A stretch of 21,287 nt of DNA, from positions 1-21,287 of the forward strand of contig NZ_JACRYT010000031.1 of the NCBI RefSeq assembly GCF_014333425.1, written 5' to 3'. The DNA comes from Zhenpiania hominis. Its GTDB lineage: Bacteria > Bacillota > Clostridia > Peptostreptococcales > Anaerovoracaceae. Shown here one piece after another: positions 16,344 to 21,287 of this stretch. The notes under the pieces are model-generated. The model saw nothing but the letters and a program-made list of their open reading frames with translations, did no database searches and was not told the DNA's origin. The translations under genes and the position numbers were made by a program. Within the stretch, counting starts at the first letter, position 1. Each line of letters begins with the position of its first letter.

Positions 16344-17108
16344 ATGTTAATGAATGATATTCAAAAGCAGGCGATGCCATATTTAAAAGGACGGGCTATC
16401 CAGGATCTGGTCGTGGGCGTATCGCTGATCGCCGTGCAGCTTGATGACGGAAGTATCGGAGTCTCCTATGTGCTGCGGGAAAGCCTGCCCGGAGGCTGCT
16501 CGGTCTTTCCCTATGCCAGAGAGGCAGTCGGCATGAGCGCGGAGGAAGCGGGACTATGGGCGGCAGAAGGCAGAGAAGATCTGCAGCGGGCGATTGGAAA
16601 CGCGGTGCTTAACGCGGCTGCCCAGCAGCAAGAGCTTACAGACTGCGGTGGAAAAGATGAGCCCTTTGGCCTGCGGTTAAAAGGCGGGGAAACCGTCGGC
16701 ATGGTGGGGATGATTGCTCCGGCGATTCACATGCTGAAACCCTGGGACTGTAAATTCCTCATTTTCGACAAAGGAAGAGAAGGGCAGGAGGGGATCTGCC
16801 CCGCAGAAAAGCAGCCCGAACTGCTTCCGGAATGTGACATTGTATTTTTAAGTGGGACTACTACGATCAACGGAACAGCAGATTCTCTGCTTGGGTGGTG
16901 TCGCAAAGACTGCCGGATCGTGATGATCGGATCCAGCACGCCCATGTATCCGGCGGCTTTCGCAGATACGAATGTGCGAATCCTGGCAGGATCGTGGGGA
17001 AGGAAAGACAAAAAAGAAGAAATTTTTCGTCTGATTTCTCTGGGATCCGGCATGGACGCGCTACGGGGCTGTATGGTGAAAAAGAACGTAGCAATATTTA
17101 AATTTTAA
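16344..17108 (+). CDS. DUF4213/DUF364 protein (putative heavy-metal chelation family)
   Basis: A 254-residue protein with an N-terminal DUF4213-like part (about 1-95, enolase-N-like in known structures) and a C-terminal DUF364 part (about 110-245, Rossmann-like). Visible landmarks are V-G-M-V-G-M-I-A-P-A-I (118-128), G-T-T-T-I-N-G-T (171-178) and I-G-S-S-T-P-M-Y-P (195-203). The family is named for possible heavy-metal chelation, based on one structure and genome context; no reaction is established that I know of. AAGGAGG lies 10 bases before ATG 16344, and an in-frame ATG at 16350 is also possible. It follows the dehydrogenase fusion after 23 bp, precedes a terminator, and so is probably cotranscribed with that enzyme. 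The assignment rests on remembered family patterns. Confidence 0.78.
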   Translation: MLMNDIQKQAMPYLKGRAIQDLVVGVSLIAVQLDDGSIGVSYVLRESLPGGCSVFPYAREAVGMSAEEAGLWAAEGREDLQRAIGNAVLNAAAQQQELTDCGGKDEPFGLRLKGGETVGMVGMIAPAIHMLKPWDCKFLIFDKGREGQEGICPAEKQPELLPECDIVFLSGTTTINGTADSLLGWCRKDCRIVMIGSSTPMYPAAFADTNVRILAGSWGRKDKKEEIFRLISLGSGMDALRGCMVKKNVAIFKF

Positions 17109-17141
17109 TGATGAAACCGATCGGTCTGTTTTAGGATATAT

Positions 17142-17171
17142 CCGCTAGCGCTCCGCGCGTCGGCGGTTTTT
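17142..17171 (+). terminator. Rho-independent terminator after the DUF364 gene
   Basis: The 25-base segment 17142-17166 can fold with CCGC pairing GCGG at the base, a wobble, one mismatch, another wobble, then CGC pairing GCG around a 5-base loop. TTTTTCTTTT follows at once. It lies 33 bp after the stop codon and separates the dehydrogenase unit from the next gene. Confidence 0.8.
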
Positions 17172-17173
17172 CT

Positions 17174-17228
17174 TTTACAAACATTTAACATCTGCCTGCG
17201 AACAGATTTAACATTCCATTGTTATACT
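17174..17228 (+). promoter_or_regulatory. Extended -10 promoter with upstream TTWACA repeats
   Basis: TATACT (17223-17228) is preceded by TG at 17220-17221, an extended -10, but I see no good -35. Upstream is a 9-base direct repeat ATTTAACAT at 17183-17191 and 17206-17214, starts 23 bp apart. A related TTTACA is at 17174-17179, 11 bp before the first TTAACA. A small inverted repeat, ATCTG/CAGAT (17190-17207), lies between them. A weak -35 with phased repeats is typical of an activated promoter. The TTWACA words recall Bacillus Pho boxes, but the spacing is not the regular one. Confidence 0.5.
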
Positions 17229-17255
17229 TTCCTTAAATAAAGGAGGAAGGAACCG

Positions 17256-17978
17256 ATGGGGATTTTACAGAAAAGCAGACTGGTTTTGCTGGTGACGGCG
17301 GTTATGGTATTGGGAGCGGCTCTATGGATTCAGACGGTTTATGGAGCAACCTGGGAAGCGGAAGCGCAGAATCGTGAAGGATACGGCAAGATCTGCCGCA
17401 TTAGCCATGAGGAACAGTCCGTGGATCTTATCAGTATGAAAGCCGGGAAATCCGAAGACAAGGCAGGGTCTGAAAAAGAAATCCGGCTGCCGATGCAGGC
17501 GATCGCGGAAGCAAACGGCTTTTCCTGCGGAGCGGTTGCTGATGTGGCGGTCAATAAAAAGCAGGATCTCGCAGTCCTGGCCGTACAGGCGGAGGACTAT
17601 GAAGCAGGCGGAACCATTGTGTTTATCGGATCTGACGGTACGTTTAAGGGAATGCTGGAATGCGGCGTGCAGCCGGATATGATTACCTTTACTCCGGATG
17701 GGAATTACGTCATAACGGCGGATAAGGGGCCGCAGAAAAAAGGTTCACACAAAGACGGAGAAAAGGCACAAGGCTCCGTGACAATTGCCAATATCAGCAA
17801 CGGAATCCCGTCAGAGGCGAAAATTGTCACCTTTGACAAACTGGACGGACAGGCTGATGTTCTGGAACCGGAATCGATTACTGTTTCCGAAGACAGCAAA
17901 ACAGCGTATATCACCCTGGGGGGAGAGAATGGGGTCGCGATTTTAGACTTAGAGAAAGAATGTTTTAGAGTCAGATAA
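17256..17978 (+). CDS. Exported choice-of-anchor-I-like protein, apparently 3'-truncated
   Basis: A 240-residue protein with a clear signal peptide: basic start, hydrophobic 9-24, likely cleavage after V-Y-G at 28-30. The rest resembles the first half of choice-of-anchor I (beta-propeller, phytase-like) proteins: G-T-I-V-F-I-G-S-D-G-T-F, V-Q-P-D-M-I-T-F-T-P-D-G-N-Y-V (a hallmark), G-S-V-T-I-A-N-I-S, and L-E-P-E-S-I-T-V-S-E-D-S-K-T-A-Y-I-T-L. Full members are, from memory, about twice as long with further blades after the A-I-L-D-L-E segment where this one stops. No sorting motif or anchor is present. GGAGGAAGG precedes ATG. The stop overlaps the convergent regulator gene by 8 bp, which suggests a rearrangement removed the 3' half. 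Function is unknown. Confidence 0.7.
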   Translation: MGILQKSRLVLLVTAVMVLGAALWIQTVYGATWEAEAQNREGYGKICRISHEEQSVDLISMKAGKSEDKAGSEKEIRLPMQAIAEANGFSCGAVADVAVNKKQDLAVLAVQAEDYEAGGTIVFIGSDGTFKGMLECGVQPDMITFTPDGNYVITADKGPQKKGSHKDGEKAQGSVTIANISNGIPSEAKIVTFDKLDGQADVLEPESITVSEDSKTAYITLGGENGVAILDLEKECFRVR

Positions 17979-19698
17979 GGATGTCAAAGACAACCACTGT
18001 GCCGGGAGGGATCGAAAAGTCCGCGACCGGCGCGTGTTTTTTATTTGGCAGGGAGACGCGCATAGGGCCGGTTCCCTGCTGTTTGATTTTTTGGGACAGA
18101 AACGAAGAAATCCGATCTGCCGGAACAATCTGCCGGAGTGTGGAAAGAACGTCGTCCCGGGAAGAAAGCTCCCATTGGAACAACGCAGTGTGTTTCGGCA
18201 GAATTTCGGCAGGCAGATGGACCTGCAGAGACGTATCAGGATCCGGGTTATAAAAAATCAGAAAGCGATCGGAAGGGCTTTTTATTAGGGTGTAGTTTTT
18301 ATGTACCTGAACCAAAGGAGCTTTCAGCTCACTGAAAAAGGAATAAAAGTCGTAGATGGGTGAAGGAAAATCTCCGGCAAGGAAGAGGCTGTTTTCTTCT
18401 CCCCACAGAAGAACCCAGCGGTGCCTTTCCTCCAGGATCTGCTGAAAAACAGCGGCAGGAGAAGTTTTCGGAGCTGAGAGGATTTCAGGATTTTTTGGAT
18501 TATAAGCAATAGAAAAGCCCATCGCCGTTAGACGTTGGATTACAGCGGCCGCCAGAGCACGATTCTTTCCTGTAAAGGATTCTGTCAGCAGAAAAGAGGC
18601 AGGACGGATTTGCTGCAGCTCTTTTTGGCAGAATCCCAGGGAAAGAGCGGATTCCGCAGAATCAATTACTATAATAGGAGAGAATACTTCCTGAAAACTC
18701 AAGAAACCGTCTGCTTCAAATCCGGCTTCAACCGTCAGGCTGCGCGAGCGTTTCTTCTCTGCACCGGAAACATAGAGATAAGGTTCCAGCAGAGACAGGG
18801 CGTATTCCTCCGTAAAGGGATTTTTGTAGGAACGTTCACAGGGGACGTAGTTTTTTCGGTACTGGGAAGGAGTTTCTCCATGCCAGGCGCTAAAACATTT
18901 ATTAAAGTAATTAGGCGATGAAAAGCCACAATCCTGACTGATTTGAGTCAGTGTTTTATTTGTGAATACCAGCTGTTTTTCGGCAAACTCCAGGCGGATC
19001 GCGTTGACGAAATTTTGGAAGTTAAAGCCCAGATGTTCTCGAATCAGATGAGACATGTAGTAAGGGCTCAGGTGTTCCATGGCAGCAATATCATCCAGAG
19101 CGATTTTTTCACGATAATGCAGCATGATATAACGGGTAACCCGGCAGAGGCGCTGCAGATCTTCAGGGCGTAAATCCTGCGGGCTCGTTTTATACTGGTA
19201 ATCCTCCATATAAAACCCCTGAAAATGAGTAACCATGGTAGATACGACGTCTCTGATTTCGCGGGTCAAAAGGGGAACGTCCAATTTCGCGCGAGTATAA
19301 TCAATGGCAAGCTTCGCCAGCTGTTGCTTCAGGATCGCCAGTTTGCTCTGCAAGAGCTGCCGGTTCCCCGCGGGACCTTCCATACACTCTTCGCAGACAA
19401 AAAACATGTAGCGGATATTGGGATAAAGAAGATCAAACCGACCGGTATCCACGTGGACGGACAGCAGCAAAATGTTCTCGGAAGAATCATGGATTTGGTG
19501 AAGATCCTCCGCGTCCGCAATAATCAGATCTCCGGGATTTAATTCATAGTCCATGTGGTAAATCCGGTAATGGGTTACGCCCCGCAGCACGAAGAGCAGT
19601 TCCACTTCCTTATGACAGTGCCGGCTTTCCTCTCCGACATTGAGAAAGGATAACTCAAAAGGCAGATTTTCCATATAAGCGATCTGTTCAAACAGCAT
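17971..19698 (-). CDS. AraC-family regulator with cupin sensor and long C-terminal domain
   Basis: A 575-residue transcription factor. The N-terminal cupin-like domain (about 15-80) has R-H-C-H-K-E-V-E-L-L-F-V-L-R-G and N-P-G-D-L-I-I-A. The AraC DNA-binding domain (about 185-285) has two helix-turn-helix units: I-A-L-D-D-I-A-A-M-E-H-L-S-P-Y-Y-M-S and T-Q-I-S-Q-D-C-G-F-S-S-P-N-Y-F-N-K-C-F. The C-terminal 290 residues recall AraC proteins ending in a GH39-like domain, with a closing beta segment ending I-P-P-G-T-V-V-V-F. I see no N-E-P catalytic motif, so it is probably a binding or vestigial domain. I chose ATG 19698, which has GGAGG 5 bases upstream; an ATG at 19710 would overlap that site. 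It is divergent from the saccharopine dehydrogenase-like gene, a likely target. Confidence 0.88.
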   Translation of the reverse strand: MLFEQIAYMENLPFELSFLNVGEESRHCHKEVELLFVLRGVTHYRIYHMDYELNPGDLIIADAEDLHQIHDSSENILLLSVHVDTGRFDLLYPNIRYMFFVCEECMEGPAGNRQLLQSKLAILKQQLAKLAIDYTRAKLDVPLLTREIRDVVSTMVTHFQGFYMEDYQYKTSPQDLRPEDLQRLCRVTRYIMLHYREKIALDDIAAMEHLSPYYMSHLIREHLGFNFQNFVNAIRLEFAEKQLVFTNKTLTQISQDCGFSSPNYFNKCFSAWHGETPSQYRKNYVPCERSYKNPFTEEYALSLLEPYLYVSGAEKKRSRSLTVEAGFEADGFLSFQEVFSPIIVIDSAESALSLGFCQKELQQIRPASFLLTESFTGKNRALAAAVIQRLTAMGFSIAYNPKNPEILSAPKTSPAAVFQQILEERHRWVLLWGEENSLFLAGDFPSPIYDFYSFFSELKAPLVQVHKNYTLIKSPSDRFLIFYNPDPDTSLQVHLPAEILPKHTALFQWELSSRDDVLSTLRQIVPADRISSFLSQKIKQQGTGPMRVSLPNKKHAPVADFSIPPGTVVVFDILI

Positions 19699-19727
19699 AA
19701 TAACCTCCATACCTTTTCTGTGCTTTC

Positions 19728-19733
19728 ATTATA
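19728..19733 (-). promoter_or_regulatory. -10 element of the AraC-type gene
   Basis: On the minus strand the hexamer is a perfect TATAAT, about 30 bp before ATG 19698. The -35 region 17 bp upstream is poor (ACCGCA), so an activator or autoregulation is plausible. Confidence 0.6.
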
Positions 19734-19734
19734 G

Positions 19735-19776
19735 CGCAAAATACAGTTTTTGCGGTAAAAAGATGCGAATTTTGCG
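19735..19776. promoter_or_regulatory. Candidate operator: three TTTTGCG words
   Basis: TTTTGCG occurs at 19748-19754 and 19770-19776, 22 bp apart in the same orientation, and inverted (CGCAAAA) at 19735-19741. Two helical turns between direct half-sites is a common arrangement for AraC-family dimers. The words cover the -35 region of the regulator gene, which would suit autoregulation. Assignment to this regulator is inference. Confidence 0.4.
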
Positions 19777-19859
19777 ATTTGAATAAAACTGAATAATCAG
19801 AAAATAATAGCGTTCAATTTTTCGGAGGAAAATAAGGAAAAGTCCGCAATAAGTGAATT

Positions 19860-19886
19860 TTGAATCAGTCTATTTTCTGTTATAAT
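19860..19886 (+). promoter_or_regulatory. Promoter of the saccharopine dehydrogenase-like gene
   Basis: TATAAT (19881-19886) with TG at 19878-19879 forms an extended -10. The best -35 words, TTGAAT at 19860 (15 bp spacing) or TTTGAA at 19859 (16 bp), are imperfect. The start codon is 42 bp downstream of the -10. The rest of the interval 19711-19928 is AT-rich and holds no gene. Confidence 0.65.
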
Positions 19887-19928
19887 AAAACACAATTAAA
19901 ATAACTGACAGAAAGGCAGGAAAGAACA

Positions 19929-21155
19929 ATGGAACTGAAAAAAATACTTGTATTAGGAGTCGGCGCGCAGGGCTCTGCAGCGGCCAAAAGACTGGATGAA
20001 GATCCGGGCGTAGTTGAAATTATATGTGCGGATTATGATAAAAAGGCAGTGGACAATCTGGTAAAAGATATGAAAAAAGCAAAAGGCGTACAGGTGGACG
20101 CGCACAGCAAAGAAAGCATTGTTCGCGCTGCCCGCGGCGTGGATCTGATACTTAACGCTCTGCCTCTTGAATGTACCAAGAATGTATTGGACGCGGCACT
20201 GGAGGTAAAGGCGAATTACCAGGATTACGCGGCGACCACTTCCCTTCACGAAGACTGGGTGGAGAGCATCCGTATTCAGTATGATGTATACGGACCGAAA
20301 TTTGAGGAAATCGGCAGAACCGCCATTGTAGGAACTGGCTCAGCGCCGGGACTTATCTGCGCGGCTACAAGAGACGCGATGCGATATCTGGACAGCTGCG
20401 ACACTATTTACAATATCGTCTGGGAGGGTGTAGAAGCCAAGCGGTTCCAGCCTTTCTGGTGGTCTCCGGTGACGGCGCTTCACGATATGAGTGAAGAGGC
20501 GTACGCGTTTGTAGACGGAAAGCTGATTCGTACTCCGGCTTTTGAACTTCCGATTAAACGACAGTATGATTATATGGATGAAGAAATTACGTTTGTAGAG
20601 CACTGTCATGACGAACCGATTCACTACAGCTTCAACGCGGAGAAGTTTTTTAAAGGCGCGAAAAACGCTTACTTTAAATATGCCGGCGCGGGTGTCGACT
20701 TCGCCAAGCCGCTGTACAGGGCGGGGCTCCTTTCTCATAAGAAAGAAATCATAAACGGCACAGAAGTCGCGCCATTCGATGTTGTGCTGGCCCATGTCCC
20801 TCCCGCTCCGAAATTTAGAGAAGAAATAAAAGAGATCATCGACGAAGGGCTGGTTTCCGATTCCGGCTGCATGGTTATCGAAGCCTATGGCAAGAAAGAT
20901 GGAAAAGATGTTCTGGTGGAAACGCACGTCTTTGCGCCGGGGCTGGTGGAATCCTACGAAAAGGCGGGAATTACAGCGGAAATGTATTTGACCGGGCAAG
21001 GAGGCTATCTGTTTACAAAATTGTTTATTAACGATAAGTTTGATCAGACGGGTCTCATTTCCTCGGATATGCTGACCCTCGAACAGGTGGATTGTTACTT
21101 TAAATACGCGGCGGAACTGAATATTACGCTGGAGACAAAAGTGAAAGAACTCTAG
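19929..21155 (+). CDS. Saccharopine dehydrogenase-family oxidoreductase
   Basis: A 408-residue NAD(P)-dependent oxidoreductase. The N-terminal Rossmann domain has I-L-V-L-G-V-G-A-Q-G-S-A-A-A (6-19, G10-x-G12-x-x-G15) and A-D-Y-D at the end of strand 2. D35 there suggests a preference for NAD over NADP. The middle and C-terminal parts match the saccharopine dehydrogenase catalytic fold, with G-T-G-S-A-P-G-L and W-E-G-V-E. Family members act on saccharopine, carboxynorspermidine, homospermidine and unknown substrates, and the sequence alone does not separate these. No lysine or polyamine gene is adjacent. AGGAAAG is upstream of ATG 19929. It has its own promoter and is divergent from the AraC-type regulator. 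No terminator with a T-run follows within the window. Confidence 0.87.
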   Translation: MELKKILVLGVGAQGSAAAKRLDEDPGVVEIICADYDKKAVDNLVKDMKKAKGVQVDAHSKESIVRAARGVDLILNALPLECTKNVLDAALEVKANYQDYAATTSLHEDWVESIRIQYDVYGPKFEEIGRTAIVGTGSAPGLICAATRDAMRYLDSCDTIYNIVWEGVEAKRFQPFWWSPVTALHDMSEEAYAFVDGKLIRTPAFELPIKRQYDYMDEEITFVEHCHDEPIHYSFNAEKFFKGAKNAYFKYAGAGVDFAKPLYRAGLLSHKKEIINGTEVAPFDVVLAHVPPAPKFREEIKEIIDEGLVSDSGCMVIEAYGKKDGKDVLVETHVFAPGLVESYEKAGITAEMYLTGQGGYLFTKLFINDKFDQTGLISSDMLTLEQVDCYFKYAAELNITLETKVKEL

Positions 21156-21157
21156 CC

Positions 21158-21255
21158 TTGTAAAATCCGGTGACTTGTAAAAATAACGTCCAGTTTGTAA
21201 GAGTAAAATCCATGTTGTAAGAGTTAAGTCTACAGGATGGATTTTACTTTTACAA
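21158..21255. repeat. Cluster of short direct repeats plus one inverted copy
   Basis: Starting 3 bp after the stop codon, related words beginning TTGTAA occur at 21158, 21175, 21195 and 21215, spaced 17, 20 and 20 bp. The fullest copy, TTGTAAGAGTAAAATCCAT (21195-21213), is matched in inverted orientation at 21237-21255 with 18 of 19 bases complementary, so an RNA hairpin with a 23-base loop is possible. No T-run follows, so it is a poor terminator. Multiple short repeats at one end recall termini of IS21-like elements, but no transposase gene is in the window. The remaining 32 bases hold nothing I recognise. Confidence 0.8.
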
Positions 21256-21287
21256 AAATAGAGAATTATGGATGGATTTGTGCCGGT

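Noticed and set aside
17981..18335. Plus-strand open frames after the truncated propeller gene, considered as its missing 3' half
   Set aside because: The translated sequences show no propeller motifs and are antisense to the AraC regulator's coherent C-terminal domain.
21158..21255. CRISPR array
   Set aside because: Units are short and diverged, spacing of 17-20 bp leaves no room for spacers, and one copy is inverted.

Overview
The window looks like chromosomal DNA of an anaerobic Firmicute of class Clostridia. The reasons are the block priA-def-fmt-zinc metallopeptidase-rsmB-stp-prkC-rsgA-rpe, strong AGGAGG-type ribosome binding sites, sigma-A-like promoters, AsnA-type asparagine synthetase, QueH-type queuosine enzyme and an acyl-CoA dehydrogenase carrying an ETF domain. 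A family such as Anaerovoracaceae would fit, but that placement is a guess. No RNA gene, CRISPR array or complete mobile element is visible.

Layout. (1) 1-128: two perfect 47-bp tandem units, each an imperfect palindrome, in front of thymidine kinase (129-719). (2) 753-1691, minus strand: a YhcC/YtqA-type radical SAM protein, divergent from the next block. (3) 1813-14669, plus strand: thirteen closely spaced or overlapping genes with no visible internal terminator. They cover tRNA modification (queH), asparagine synthesis (asnA), replication restart (priA), N-terminal formylation and deformylation (fmt, def), a membrane metallopeptidase, 16S rRNA methylation (rsmB), a PP2C phosphatase with a PASTA kinase (stp-prkC), small-subunit maturation (rsgA), pentose phosphate metabolism (rpe), and a GT2 glycosyltransferase with a GtrA-type membrane protein. 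(4) 14666-17171: a separate unit with a near-consensus promoter overlapping the gtrA stop codon and a hairpin terminator at its end. It encodes an acyl-CoA dehydrogenase fused to the FAD domain of ETF alpha, and a DUF4213/DUF364 protein. (5) 17174-17978: an exported choice-of-anchor-I-like protein of about half the usual length, whose stop overlaps the end of a convergent AraC regulator (17971-19698, minus). (6) 19929-21155: a saccharopine dehydrogenase-like oxidoreductase, divergent from the regulator. (7) 21158-21255: a cluster of short direct and inverted repeats at the window edge, possibly the end of a mobile element lying outside.

Most of the window is conserved housekeeping. The parts that deserve attention are the dehydrogenase-ETF alpha fusion with its own promoter and DUF364 partner, a PriA that seems to lack its winged-helix domain, the departures from the usual gene order (no rlmN after rsmB, no thiN after rpe), the truncated beta-propeller gene, and the two repeat structures at the window ends.
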